A stretch of 64,000 nucleotides of DNA from Perkinsus olseni (lineage: Eukaryota > Perkinsozoa > Perkinsida): the NCBI GenBank assembly GCA_013115125.1, contig JABANN010000058.1:26589-90588 (forward strand). The letters are read 5' to 3'. The position numbers and the translations under genes were made by a program. Positions 32,346 to 43,565 of the stretch are shown here, in pieces (positions within the stretch are counted from its first letter, which is position 1; every line of letters begins with the position of its first letter). The notes beneath the pieces were generated by a model. It searched no databases and was not told where the DNA came from. It saw nothing but the letters and a program-made list of their open reading frames with translations.

Positions 32346-34364
32346 TCACCAGCTCCCTTCCTCTCTGAGGGGTTTGTCGTAGGGCGCAGGTATATCCTCC
32401 AGTTTGGGATCGGCACTTTCATCCACCTTGAGCGCGGGCCATATCCGCTTGAACGCGTCTGCTTCTTTTGAGTCATCGCTCAGAGATAGCTTGCTAAGGA
32501 CATCCTCAATTGAAAGCAGACCATCACCATCAGAATCCAAGCCGTGCAACAACTTGACCTGAAAGGCGAACCGTCGACTCCACCGGACACCTAAACCGTC
32601 AAGAGCGTTCACCCAATGATCAACATAGTGCATGCTGACGCCGAACTCCTCGTAGACTTGCTTCATCATGATACGATGCTGATGTACCCGCATGAAGTTG
32701 TCCCGGCACACTATGCGCAGGAGCTCATCCTCGAAGACGTATGGTACGGGTTGCCGATGCAAGGTGGTGCACATCAGGGTACGGACCTGATCAGCGGAGA
32801 CGCCACATCCTGCTGAGAATGAGTCACATCTTGACGCCGCACATTTTGAGCGTAGAGAGCAGGGTCCTCAATCTCGGCTTCTGTAGGAGTGTATACGGGC
32901 ATGAAACGGACAGTGTGGAAGTTAACGAATTGGCAACAGCTCCAGTAGAAGACCCAAGCCATGTTCTTCAGGGCGAAGATGTCGTTAAACCGTGCAGGAT
33001 ACTCCAGCCCCACCGGCTGTATCTGAAACAAGGGGCAGTGTATCGCGAAGACCGTAGGCTGGTGCGCATCATCGGAGAACATGGACTCACCGGCACGCCA
33101 CAGTCGAAAGCTCCCTCTTTGAAAGCCGAGAGTTGGCGTCCGTTGTTGCCTAGAAGGGCGATGCGCTGGGAAAGGATCGAGGGCTCATGAGCCTACATGT
33201 AGCCGTCGGGAACACTATCATTGGCGGGTATCTCGCATCGAGCGCTCGAGCTCTCATATTCCTCTTCGCCGCGCTCCGGGCTTCTGGACCTGAAGAAATA
33301 ATCTACTCCGGGCTCACGAGCGCGGTTAGAAAGGATGCGCAGTCACACAAGGCTGTGGCCACAGACCGGAGAAACCTAGCGAGCCGCCGAGTAAAATGAC
33401 GATAAACGAGGATCGTCCTACACCGGCGATCAATAGGCATTGCGTTGAGAGACCTCAGGAAGCTTCCCATCATTGGGGCTTTGAAAAGATCGGCCTTTGC
33501 AGCCTCGCAGCAGCCGGTGTATATCCTAAGGGCAAGATCGATGTCTACGCCAACCCTCCCTGCGCTCGCCCACATGAGATAGATGGTGTCCCAAATTGAG
33601 TGATGAGTGCTGATGATGATCCTGGCCCTAGGGTCGTATGACCCTTCCACATGGACCCAGTAGAAGCCCGCCAGGAACATTATCCACCGCATTCCGATAC
33701 GCATCAAGAATACCTGAAAGCCGTCCGTCACTGAAGCCAACCCCACAGCGTCGGGCATGCAGTGACCTACTATGAATCGCCTCCACCTGCTGTTGATAGG
33801 AGGCTGCAGTACCATCGCGTCATCGATTGGCGGTAAGCCAAGAGAAGCTATCTCGGCCAGACAGACCCCAATACAGAGGAGAAAAACCTGAGCACGATCG
33901 TGATTGCGGGTTATCGCGCGTGAGACCTACGATTATGAAAATTCGGAGAGGGGCTATCAAAGTGATGGTGAAAAAGAATACTTTAATCTTCTCGTAACTG
34001 ACCAGCAGTAATTGTATGCGTGAATTTCAGGCCGCAAATATTACGTCGAATACTCCGTTAATGGCAGGAAGGCGTTGGTGTACCGCGGCCTCGTATTGAA
34101 CTCGAGCGGATCCTGAGAGGAGACATCATGCGGTAGCTGCCGCTCACCGTGGTCCAGAACAGGACACTGGAGACGCACTACCATCATAATACTAACATTG
34201 TAGCACACGCATGCTAGAAAAGTAGTACTACGTAACGACCCTAGCGCGGTACTCGAAGCACGACTTACATTCAGCCGGTGCTGCTGAAAACCATTCTCCC
34301 GTTCTTCTGACCTCAGTATCCCACTTTCGCCGTTGGTGGAAGAAGACGCAGCGGGCGTCAGCAT
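32346..34364 (-). CDS. LPCAT-like lysophospholipid acyltransferase with EF-hand, copy A
   Basis: ATG 34364 opens MLTPAASSSTNGESG, joined to NDPLEFNTRPRYTNAFLPLT, then a TM region KVFFFTITLIAPLRIFIIVG. Acyltransferase motif I is THHSIWDTIYLM (H-x4-D), joined by a 46-nt intron to IYTGCCEAAKADLFKAPMMG and motif II NAMPIDR. Motif III is PPMIVFPTATCNN, where most relatives have FPEGT. Then come FKEGAFDCGVP, VGLEYPARFNDIF and FMPVYTPTEAEIEDPALYAQ with NVR, as in LPCAT1/2. The C-terminus has one clear EF-hand, DSDGDGLLSIEDVL, ending EEGSW at 32346-32348. The family reacylates lysophosphatidylcholine in the ER or lipid droplets. Calcium control is plausible from the EF-hand. Confidence 0.88.
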
Positions 34365-34550
34365 CAGGAAGAAATTACAAACGACTCCGCGAGAAATTCC
34401 GCGGCTTCGACCACAACGCGACTGAGGCATAGGTAATGCGCACGCAGCGTGTAAGGGGTTGAATGTTTGACAATGAGGAAAAATGTTCGTCAAAGGAACG
34501 AAAAATGACTACACAGCGCGCGAGTGGTTTCTCGACACATCGCCACGGAA

Positions 34551-35077
34551 TCAACCGATCGGGCCTTCCGCCTTCGGGCTCGTAACGGTGCCCTCGTCGG
34601 TTGAGGTCCCCGCTGTGCTCGACGGAGTGTCCACAGTCGAGATGGTGTTTCGCCTTTGCAAGGGAGGATTGAACAGATCTGGTAAATATCTGGTAAGCTG
34701 TCCGCATACCTGAAAATCACCGAATCTCTGAGCTGCCTGGGGCATCCTGCTGGACTCGTTCGCTAGCCCTACTGCTGTGGCAAGTTCCGTCTCATCGAGC
34801 ACAGCTGTGGGGACAGGAAAATCGAATGCCGAATAGAGGAGCTCCAGCGAGTGGCGGTGACTGGAAACAGAGAAACTGAAGATCGTCAGTGGTGCCTCAA
34901 AGCCCTACCGAGGCCTTGACATGGCGGCGTTATATAGAACAAGTAGCATAGGGACGATCTCATGCACTGCCAATGCGCTGGCAGGCAATGCATCTTTGGG
35001 CCGCTGAGGCACAGCAGGGACTCCTCCCGCTATCCTAGAGTACCTACCGCAAGATCGCTAAAACGGAATATCCCCAT
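34551..35077 (-). CDS. Unrecognised small protein between the two LPCAT genes
   Basis: ATG 35077 opens MGIFRFSDLA, followed by a 44-nt intron (35004-35047), then RPKDALPASALAVHEIVPML to AAMSRPR, a 48-nt intron ending TTTCCAG, and HRHSLELLYSAFDFPVPTAV with LDETELATAVGLANESSRMP. A Ser/Thr-rich tail ends SPKAEGPIG at 34551-34553. Total is about 140 residues. Intron lengths and phases agree with the local rule, which supports a real gene. Its start codon lies 8 nt after the stop codon of LPCAT copy B on the same strand, and it ends 186 bp before copy A starts. No domain is recognised. Confidence 0.55.
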
Positions 35078-35085
35078 GACCCGAA

Positions 35086-37390
35086 CTACCATCCACTTTC
35101 TTTCCTCCTGGGAAGCGGCGGAACATCGGCATCCGTGTCTGGATCGTCCTGCTTCAGTATTGTGAATAGTCTACTAACGTATCCGGTCCCGCGTGGCCCT
35201 AGGCTGAACGTGTTCTGAACGTCTTGTAAAGATATGGAACCATCGCCATCGAAGTCTATCGAGTGGAGAATTCCCACCTAGGGGGACCACAGGTGAGCCG
35301 AGGCTTCCGCCGGGTCGCTTACCCAGTACTCCAGGATCCGATCGCTTGTATCGAACTCCTCAAAGACGTCCCTCATCGTAAGGCGCTGTTGACACAGAGA
35401 CATCTTGTTTTCCACGCATGCTGTCCGCAGCATCTCATCTTCGAATACGAAGGGAACAGGCACTCTGTGTAGCTCTCTGCACATCACCCGCCTCACCTGA
35501 GGAGGCCACTGTCATCAGCAGCTGATGATGATCAGCTCAGCAATGGCAAGGATGCTAAGTCCAGGCAGCTAGTGCTGCTTCGATGGGGACGCCCACACCG
35601 GAAGCTGATATATCACATCCCGCTACATCGGGCGAAATAGCAACCTCAGTTACGCGAGAGGCCATGCCATGCAACCTTTGGGAATCATGCGTGAACATTG
35701 CGGGTCATCACGCTGTCCCTCCCCCGACCATAGGTAGTGATGATCAGCCGTCGACTAGTAGCCGATGATTAGTAGTACCTCAGCCGCATAGAGTGTTGGG
35801 TCGTCTTCCTCTGCAGGAGTAGGGCGATAGATGGGAAGGAATGTTATAGTCTCATAGTTGATGAATTGGCACAACGTTCTGTACAATACTAACAGTATAT
35901 TATCGTCCAAGTAGAGGTCGTTGAAGCGGCATGAATAGGATATCCCAATGGGCTGGACCTAAGGCATAGGCGTCCGTATACCAGTGAAAACAGCAGGGAA
36001 CCGGCCTGTGAACCGTGGGTTCGTAAACGAACCCCTCACAGACTGGTGTGACCTAGCATCTCTCGTGAGAACGATAAGCCCCGGCACCTCACTACCGGTA
36101 GTCCTGTGTCGAAGGCTCCCGTCTTGAATTCTGTCATTTGTCTGATATTATTACCTAACAATACCACACCATCCACAACTCCAAATCATCCAACAGGCCT
36201 CACATGTTGCTGTGGGAAACACTATAAGAGGGGGATATCTCTCATCCAGTGCTCTCTCCTTCATGTTCCTCCTCGCAGCTTCACGACCAACCTCAGCTGA
36301 AATTGCGACAATCCCCGTCCAACTCACGATGCTCCACACTACATCGTCTATCGATGGGCAGAGCACTTAGTACTCTCAGGTAAGTTCCCACCAGCGGCAA
36401 ATCGAAGACCTCCGACTTCGCTGCCTCGCAGGCACCCGTGTAGTACCTACGGATCGAATCCAAGTGGTGTTCCAGCGTCTCGTGTGAGAAGCACTCGACG
36501 GCGAGCGCACAAAATTATACACGTTAGAAATGGCAGGATAAATGAGTCACAAGCGAAATGCTCATCAGCCTCACCCAGCCAAGACCTGCTTACATGAGAT
36601 AAAGAGTATCCCAGATTGAGTGATGGGTAGACACGTATACCCGCGTCCGTCGGTCGGGACTGCCTTCCACGTTGACCCAGTAGAAACCGGCAACGAACAG
36701 TATGATCCTCACCCAGAGGAGCATAAAATGAATCTATAACGGGGAATCGACCATGAGGAACTCCCACGACGAGCTAGAGAAGAAACCACTTGCATTGCAG
36801 GTGCATTTGGACAGTCATAGACAGAGCCTCACGTACGGCGTTCAAAGTTCAAATTCGAGGAGCCTTGAGACTACCAAATGTTTGTTACCAGTGAATTCTG
36901 CCCAGACCCAACCCCACTACCAATGCCTTCCGCCACCATGCAGTTATCGGCGGCTGGAGGTCTCGTACATCATCCGGCCTTGATACGCCCAGAAGGGCCA
37001 ACTTAGCAGGGATCATACCGAGCACACCGAGGGCCAGGATGATGATCAGCCGCAGAGGGGCTACACCAGTCAAGGTGAACACAATAATCTTCAAATTCTC
37101 GTACCTGCCGAATTGGTACCGTATGCTGCTCGCGTGTAAGACAAATTAGAATGCACGGGCAAGACATTGATAGTAGGCATTCAAAATCCCGAGGCGAATG
37201 TAAACCCTTGGTCGCCGGCGTCATACTACCTTCCGATGTGTGTGAGTGTCTCGAAAGGGTTGTGGTATCTAGGGTGACTGGACAGCCTGAAAAATCCCTC
37301 CTGCTTAGAGGCTCTCGCCAAAGGCGAATCCTCTTGAGTATCATCGCCATTCAGGAGATGCTCGGTTAGGTCAGAGGATGCCAAAGGCAT
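35086..37390 (-). CDS. LPCAT-like lysophospholipid acyltransferase with EF-hand, copy B
   Basis: ATG 37390 opens MPLASSDLTEHLLNGDDTQE, then SSHPRYHNPFETLTH and the TM segment KIIVFTLTGVAPLRLIIILA. Motif I is THHSIWDTLYLM, joined to YYTGACEAAKSEVFDLPLVG and motif II SALPIDR. Motif III region PPLIVFPTATC joins across a GTGAGG..TTGTTAG intron to NNIRQMTEFKTGAFDTGLP. Next are QPIGISYSCRFNDLYLDD, FLPIYRPTPAEEDDPTLYAA and the EF-hand DFDGDGSISLQDV. The stop is at 35086-35088 after KESGW. It shares exon order and motifs with copy A and is clearly a tandem duplicate, well diverged. One intron holds a strong hairpin at 36006-36041. Confidence 0.87.
36006..36041. other. Two-tier hairpin in an LPCAT-B intron
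   Basis: GGGTTCGT at 36017-36024 pairs with ACGAACCC at 36027-36034 around a 2-nt loop, and CTGTGA at 36006-36011 pairs with TCACAG at 36036-36041 around an asymmetric bulge. It sits in the intron before the exon beginning QPIGISYS. Confidence 0.75.
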
Positions 37391-37512
37391 TGCAAAAACT
37401 GCGCAAATCACAGGTACCATCAAAAGCCCGAACCCAAACCAATGGAGCTGTGCAAGATCGTTAATAATACTACTACTGTATAACAACGCTACGAGTCCAG
37501 AGTGGTCGATTG

Positions 37513-39342
37513 CTAGCTAATCATCTCCAACTTAGTGCAGTCTTGCAGCCATAATGCTATCCCCTCATGCTTAGCTTTGCGAGGTAAGGCCCAGCCCGGA
37601 AGCGGCTGAGGGAGGGTCTCCAGTATCTTCTCGCAGACTCTGGGATATCCCATGTATGCTGCGACCTCCAAGGCGTTCGCCTTCTGTTTCCAATTGCAAT
37701 ACTCTCCCAATAACTCCACTACTCCAACGTGCCCCCTCCACGCAGCCACGCTCAAGGGAGCGGCACCGAGCCCTCCGTCAGTCAGCGGTATTCTCTCCGC
37801 TGCTTTGTCTGGCCATAGGGAAAGTAAGACGCGTGCGCAGCCCACTCGGCCTGCGTATGCAGCGAAGAGCAAAGACTGATGCCACCATTCAGAACGGTCC
37901 TTCAGCTCCTTTATATCGGCCGAGAACAGCAGACGTTGGAGGCAGGTCTCTGAGCCGCCCAGAGTTGCAGCCACCAACGCCGTCTCAGTGACTACACAGC
38001 CATTATTAAGCAGCATATCTATCGCCGTATGATGAGCATTCAACGCTGCCCTCTCCAAGGCATCCACGTACGTATCCGGTATCACCTTCAACCTTATCTT
38101 GGGCAGGGAAATTGAAATGGTGGCATAATCGCGCAGTAAATAGTACAGGCATCTGGTAGCTCCACATTGGGCTGATTGAACCAGCAGCGTCGACTCAATG
38201 TCGTCTCTCGTCAGGATACTCTTCCGAGCGTTCTCGACGGCCCTTACGATGGCACTGGGGGCGTCCTGTGCCACGGCCACCTCGAGAGCCTGCGTCCTAG
38301 CCCGATCCGGGATTCGAACCGACGACCACAGGGTTTCAAGCACGGCTGGCTCGGCGACATGAGCTCCTAGGACGGCAACCCACTGACTCACACTCAAGTC
38401 CAGCGAAGAGGAATTGTCCAACAAAATTGCCGCTGTCGTGCTGTCAGCAGCAGCCTCAAGAGCCGCTGGAGTTACCCGGGCGCCGTGCTCCCGCAAAAGA
38501 CAGGTGACGAGGCGAGTGTTGGAGGGATCATGGCAGGCCGCGACCAAAGCGGCATCCAGTATATCATTCGGAGACTCAGAGAGAGCGTCCAACAGGAGTG
38601 CCAACACACCATCATCTTGCAATCTTACAGATTCCTCAACGCTCCACCTGTCGGGCTCTATCCCATTGTCCAGCATCAGCTTGACTACATCCTGGCGTCT
38701 GCTCGCTACAGCTATCTCCATCGCCGAGACCTGCGTTCGGCCAGGCTCGAGTTCCTCCGAACCGTGCTGGTGCCCCGGTCGGAGTCGCCTCAGGACTGCC
38801 TCCACACAGTGTACGCACCCTCCCGCCGCTGCAGACATCAGCGGCGTGGCTCCGAACAAGCCGGCAACCTCGACTAAGCCGGGACGCTTCTCGAGGAACA
38901 AATCAACGCAATCGCATTTGCTCCGCCCCAGCGCCTCCAGGAGCGGCGTGGTGACGCCCAGCCGAGAGCCCACCGGCATACCGTATTCCAACGACTTCTC
39001 TACTACATCAGCTCGGCCATACTTAGCGGCCAGAATGACGGGGGTGAGACCCGAAGCATCCTCGTATGCCGCCATAGCCTTTGAATTCAGCTGAAGCAAC
39101 TCTTCACTCTCCTCCACACTACCGTATCGTATCGTGCCATATACAGTAGAAGGGATCCTCGCTTCGGAATCCTGCTGGAGTACAGCGGCGCGAGAATCGG
39201 GAATGTGACGATGGGCTACTGGCTGCGATGGAATATGGCCCATGTAGTTGACTAGACCCAATGAGACATGAGAAAACAAGAAAACTTCACTGCAACGAGC
39301 ATACAGCGTACCAATGGGTGGGTGGGGGGGAATTCCATGCAA
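37513..39342 (-). CDS. Ankyrin-repeat protein, intronless
   Basis: A single open frame of 609 codons from 39342 (or 582 codons-class from the ATG at 39243) ends ...CTKLEMIS at 37513-37515. Ankyrin units are clear at the start (YEDASGLTPVILAAKYGRAD, GVTTPLLEALGRSKCDCVDL, GATPLMSAAAGGCVHCVEAV) and near the end (WWHQSLLFAAYAGRVGCARV, GAAPLSVAAWRGHVGVVELL, KANALEVAAYMGYPRVCEKI). The middle has diverged repeats with ALEAA and ALVAA helices. No other domain, TM or signal peptide is obvious. The downstream start (MGHIPSQPVAHRHIPDSRA) is my preference, as the longer N-terminus is hydrophobic and unlike the rest. Repeats of this kind bind protein partners. Confidence 0.85.
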   Translation of the reverse strand: MHGIPPHPPIGTLYARCSEVFLFSHVSLGLVNYMGHIPSQPVAHRHIPDSRAAVLQQDSEARIPSTVYGTIRYGSVEESEELLQLNSKAMAAYEDASGLTPVILAAKYGRADVVEKSLEYGMPVGSRLGVTTPLLEALGRSKCDCVDLFLEKRPGLVEVAGLFGATPLMSAAAGGCVHCVEAVLRRLRPGHQHGSEELEPGRTQVSAMEIAVASRRQDVVKLMLDNGIEPDRWSVEESVRLQDDGVLALLLDALSESPNDILDAALVAACHDPSNTRLVTCLLREHGARVTPAALEAAADSTTAAILLDNSSSLDLSVSQWVAVLGAHVAEPAVLETLWSSVRIPDRARTQALEVAVAQDAPSAIVRAVENARKSILTRDDIESTLLVQSAQCGATRCLYYLLRDYATISISLPKIRLKVIPDTYVDALERAALNAHHTAIDMLLNNGCVVTETALVAATLGGSETCLQRLLFSADIKELKDRSEWWHQSLLFAAYAGRVGCARVLLSLWPDKAAERIPLTDGGLGAAPLSVAAWRGHVGVVELLGEYCNWKQKANALEVAAYMGYPRVCEKILETLPQPLPGWALPRKAKHEGIALWLQDCTKLEMIS

Positions 39343-39629
39343 ACTCGCCTGGCCGGAGATGCTCGAATGGACCAGCCCTTTTTTGAGAGGGAAAGTCCTT
39401 TGAGCCGCGGTCCTTTGAGAGTAGCAGGCACTTAGGTGTGCTCACTAAGCGTTGACAGTGTCCTTCACTCCATTTTAACATATCTGTACACCTCCCAATG
39501 ATACTTCTCATGCTTTTGCTTCGCATTCGATAGTTCTTCACGCCCATCAGCAGTTGACCCGCGGCCGAGCCCCCATTTATCCAACACCTTCCCGCAGACC
39601 GAATGATAAAGAAAGAATCATCCTGTTGG

Positions 39630-40954
39630 CTATGCATCCGACGGGGTGAGTAAATTCTCGGAGACACTCACAGGACGCAAGGAAATCACAATGTCGCCCT
39701 GCCCCATTGAAGGAGACGGCCACTCCTTCGGCCGGTAACATGTCCAGGAGGGGTCGCACGCGGACAGCTCTCCAACGCAGATGCAGCCCACGAACTCCGT
39801 ACCATCACAGCGTTTAAGGGTAAATGACTTCAACCGAAATCCGGATCGTTGGGAGGCCCACTGAGAACGAATCGAATCCGCCAAGCGGCAGGAAGACCTC
39901 ATCCGGATCACCTTGCCATCCTCTAATCGTGAGATGTCTCCACTTTGATCCACTTCCAACTCCGTCATAGGGAGGGCAAAACCCAAGCCCACGCACTTTT
40001 GATAGGACTCTTTCGCCGTCCATATCCGATAGAATCTACCACTATACACTATTCGAGCTCATTCCTCTCGAGCGGAAAGAAAAAGACCGCAGCTACATCG
40101 CTATTGTCATCGAAGACCTGGAACGGCGAGAGAGATCCGGCCGATACAGCAAGCTACCATCGCCCCTGGTCATCCTTCGAGGCCCATCCGTCACGACCCA
40201 CTTGGTTACTACTCTCTCAGTCTATCCTCGTCCGCTGTGTGACTGTCGATAAAGCCATACTCGTCTTCGCTGAGAACATCTCCTCGCATCTCGTCAATGA
40301 ACTGCCTTGCAGAGGTGTATATCCGAGGCAGAGCAAGGCACTGGATGTCCACACCCACGCCGTACAAGGGATGGACCTGCAGGGAAATGGGGTACTGCAG
40401 GAGGGTCGAGCGAGGGGAATACCGCCATAGCAACCATGCCATTGTCGTGCGAGATGCTGAAGGAAGGGTAGGCTTCCCAGACGCACTTTGACGGGTCTAA
40501 AGGCTTGGTATAAGGGGGTCCATACACGGGTTTGAACCTGCGCGCAAAACCAAGCCATCGATTAGCAGTCTAATGTTTAGACGCCTGCCCAGGTGAGCAT
40601 ACATTCCCTGCTGCCGTCTCTCCCGGTTCATGACGCTGACTTCTCTGAAGGGAACAGCCGTGGCCTTGTTCACCAAGTAGCGCGGCAACAGACGGCTGAC
40701 CAGACACATCCGCTTGTCCTCTTCCTGTAAATATTGGTCTACCTGAGAACGGGCCGTGTAGCCCAGCAAACTGCCGCTTGACGAAGAGCACCAATGGTTG
40801 CGGCATGGGTGGGAACGGGTCCTACCTTGCGATTCTCCACTTCGGTGTCCGGCAGTTTCGCCCTACGGAGGTCTGTGATGCTGGGATCGCTCACATTTTG
40901 CGTCCAGTCATGAACGTCAACGTAGTGAACATCCGATCGTAGACTTGCCATCAT
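39630..40954 (-). CDS. 4'-phosphopantetheinyl transferase (Sfp/AASDHPPT type)
   Basis: Minus-strand exons join as follows: MASLRSDVHYVDVHDW..KLPDTEVENRK, then VDQYLQEEDKRMCLVSRLLP and NRERRQQGM, then FKPVYGPPYTKPLD..FSISHDNGMVAMA, a 46-nt intron, and VHPLYGVGVDIQCLALPRIY. The last exon has FYRIWTAKESYQKCVGLGFA. The key features are FSISHDN, GVGVDI (metal-binding Asp) and W-x-x-KES (metal-binding Glu and Lys), the three hallmarks of the family. It ends LLTPSDA at 39630-39632. The enzyme attaches phosphopantetheine from CoA to carrier proteins (fatty acid or polyketide synthases, aminoadipate reductase). The join just before FYRIW is not resolved. Confidence 0.87.
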
Positions 40955-41633
40955 CTGAAAGGCTCAAAACTTGGACTCTTGCCCCAACTCGAGGTTCCTC
41001 AACTCTGCTCGCAAAACGAGAAACACCTTCCCTACTTATCGAGGTTACAATACCGTACGTCATCCTGCTTCCGGTTTCCGTTATAACTCTGCCCAGAGTA
41101 GAGTTTAACGGGATCCTCTTAGATCTCCTCGGCGTGTCTCTTCGGAACATAGCAATTCAAGCCCTTCTGCGGCGTCAGCGCTCTCAGAGTTGAGAATCAT
41201 TCTGAGAAAATCGGTGTACAAACTAGAATCTCTTTCTGGAGGAAGTTCTGTACTCACAAACACAGTGCAGAGCTGTTTACAGCTCCGGCGGCAACAATGT
41301 GATCGCTAATATCGATTGACTCTATTGGTAAAATCTTCCCTCCACGCCATTCGTTGAAATCGGATTCCGAGGTATCATACGGTCACACAGCAGGTCCCTA
41401 CCCACCCAGGTTTCGAACCTCCTCCTCCTCGTGAACTCTCCTGGCAGGTTATCATCACAAAGTTTTATCGAAACTGTTGAACGCAACCTTAGCATTGTGC
41501 TGAATAAACATAAAGTAACTGACTGTAATTCAGCCACTAGAAATAGGGTTAATTTCTAACCCCGAGACTGGAGTCCCGTACTTTGAAAATACAATCTATG
41601 TACGATACTACAAACGTATGCATACAACAACAT
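40955..41633. other. Stretch without a supported gene
   Basis: Short frames are present on both strands at 40917-41193. The minus-strand one ends VGARVQVLSLSDDGKSTIGC and faintly resembles an S1-like domain, but it stops where the transferase gene begins. From 41200 to 41633 nothing is seen. Confidence 0.35.
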
Positions 41634-42554
41634 TTAATGGGCAGTAGTCTTAGCCTCAGTGATAGCAATGAAGTTGCTGACCACACGAATGGAATACTCG
41701 TTGAACTTAGCGAGTTGCCTTTTAGTGGAAGTAATCTGATCACCCTCCAATCTGTTAACCAAGGTCACACATACGCAAGCAGCGGGGATCTTGGCACGCT
41801 GGCAGAAGCCCATGAGGGCGACACTCTCCATCTCGATGTTGCGAACACCAGCATCATGCATCTTGTGGATGAAGTTGATCTTATCTTCCTCAGTATACCA
41901 AGGAGTGAGAGCACCATCAGTACGACCCTGACCCTCGAAGAAATCATCAGCAGCCATGGTCTTGCCCTTTACAACAGGAATATCCTCAGGGGCGCTGGCG
42001 ATGATATCATCAACGAATTGCATATCAAGAACATCAGTAGGGATCTCGAATACCTTACCGAGCTGCACAGTTCTCCAGCAGGGCTTGATCTCATCATTGA
42101 TGGCCTGAGTGGTGCATACCACGGTTCCGGGAGCAACACCACAGCCACCAGAGGTACCAAGACGGATCCACTTGACAGTGTCGATGATACCAACGTGATT
42201 GCAGAGCTTGGCAACCTCGTTCATGAGAATATGAAGAGACGGGCCACCCATACCGTGGGACACGGAGATCACGGAACCACACTTGAACATGCTGTAACGC
42301 TCGGTCTTACCAAGACGCATAACAGTAGGCTTGGGGAGGCCCTGCTCCACGAAGGCGTTAGCCATCACCTCAGCAAAGGTCTCAGCACGGGTAGGAGAGC
42401 CCATCATGACGAAGTACTTGACATCACCGAAGAGGGCCTGAAGGTCCATATCGGTATCGAGACCAAGATGATAGTAATGATCACAAGCCAAGGCCTGGGC
42501 GTAAGGGGAGATGTTGTGCCTGGAAGCAGGAGTAGAGGTGGTCGACATCTTCAC
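41634..42554 (-). CDS. Uridine phosphorylase, copy 1
   Basis: A single exon of 306 codons from 42554 (MKMSTTST; a second ATG at 42548) to the stop at 41634-41636. Family features are all present: HYYHLGLDTDMDL, MGSPTRAETFAEVM, the phosphate-binding GTSGGCGVAPGTVVCTTQAI, VVKGKTMAADDFFEGQGRTD and the substrate-site MHDAGVRNIEMESVALMGFC. It catalyses reversible phosphorolysis of uridine to uracil and ribose-1-phosphate in pyrimidine salvage. No signal or TM is seen. Copy 2 just upstream is almost identical, copy 3 is diverged. Confidence 0.94.
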   Translation of the reverse strand: MKMSTTSTPASRHNISPYAQALACDHYYHLGLDTDMDLQALFGDVKYFVMMGSPTRAETFAEVMANAFVEQGLPKPTVMRLGKTERYSMFKCGSVISVSHGMGGPSLHILMNEVAKLCNHVGIIDTVKWIRLGTSGGCGVAPGTVVCTTQAINDEIKPCWRTVQLGKVFEIPTDVLDMQFVDDIIASAPEDIPVVKGKTMAADDFFEGQGRTDGALTPWYTEEDKINFIHKMHDAGVRNIEMESVALMGFCQRAKIPAACVCVTLVNRLEGDQITSTKRQLAKFNEYSIRVVSNFIAITEAKTTAH

Positions 42555-43565
42555 GAGAGTTATTATAAATGCTTGAGGGTGAGATTGATGTTCTGAAGCG
42601 TCCGGGGTGCGAAGCTAGCAACTTAGCGCAGCTTTGTCTATCTTCTGTGCAACAGCGCGGTGCTGTATTATCAGGTTCGCCGCGCGCGACTCTTGAATAT
42701 ACATACATTATTCGTGTTTGAATAGTTCAGTTGGGTAATCCGTCAAGTGCTTAACCGTAAGAGCCGATTTCAAGCCCGACAACGTGCAAGATATCATGTA
42801 TTGTCTCACCCGGTATTGTGTACAGTATGTTCGAAGCCATCCAGACGCCTGTATGAACGGTACCAAAGCGGTAGAGGCCCGGGACGTACAGGAGTTCACC
42901 GAGAGTTTTCACGGCATTCCACTGGAAAATCTCAGAGGCTCCAGCGGACCAACTATAATTATTAGATTAGATGTGTGGGTAGATCGTTGCGGATAACAGT
43001 ACTGTACCGCTTTCTGCGTGTCCGGAGGGTTTATGCTTGATGGTCCCGGAAGTGATGATTGTGGGCTGTATATAGTATCGTCGAAGAGTAAAGTGACTGA
43101 TGGAGAAAACGGCCGGAAGGGTGACGCTGTTGGTGCCGCCATTTCATCATCATAACTTTGATGCCTAGAGATTGTAAACGGAGACAAAGGTGTGTTCTAA
43201 TCGACCAGAACATACGACTACTCTTCCGTGAATTCTCAAGCCTCTACGGAGAGATAATGAAAGAAGTGTCTCTCTGGTCAACTTTATGCAGTACGAGACT
43301 TCCCAGTGATTCTCGAATGTTCACGCAACGCTACTTGCAGGTGCAAACGACCGGGCCATCCCAGCATCAACGTGAAGTAGCACACCCTAGCTAATGGATG
43401 GAAACGCTCTGCTTGGACTTTACTAAAGCATTGATTAACTGCTTGATCCCCATGATTGAATTACGAAACACAGAACCATCGAATTCGCGAACAAGAAAAA
43501 TCTAAACAGAAACTATCATTTCGTGGAATCATCTATCTCACGCAAGAAAATCTATATAACAGCGT
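42555..43565. other. Spacer between phosphorylase copies 1 and 2
   Basis: About 1 kb with short frames only. No gene is supported. The region just upstream of the copy 1 start has TTATTATAAAT, a possible TATA-like or AT-rich core promoter element. The later spacers 44185-44792 and 45765-46320 are likewise without a recognised gene. Confidence 0.45.

Noticed and set aside
36086-37390. The LPCAT-B region as a pseudogene
   Set aside because: Breaks in frame coincide with short GT..AG introns and all motifs parallel copy A.
38414-39094. Plus-strand frame of 226 residues over the ankyrin gene
   Set aside because: It is the antisense shadow of the ankyrin reading frame, rich in Ser and Arg.
41583-42596. 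Plus-strand frame of 337 residues over uridine phosphorylase copy 1
   Set aside because: Antisense shadow; the minus strand encodes a complete known enzyme.
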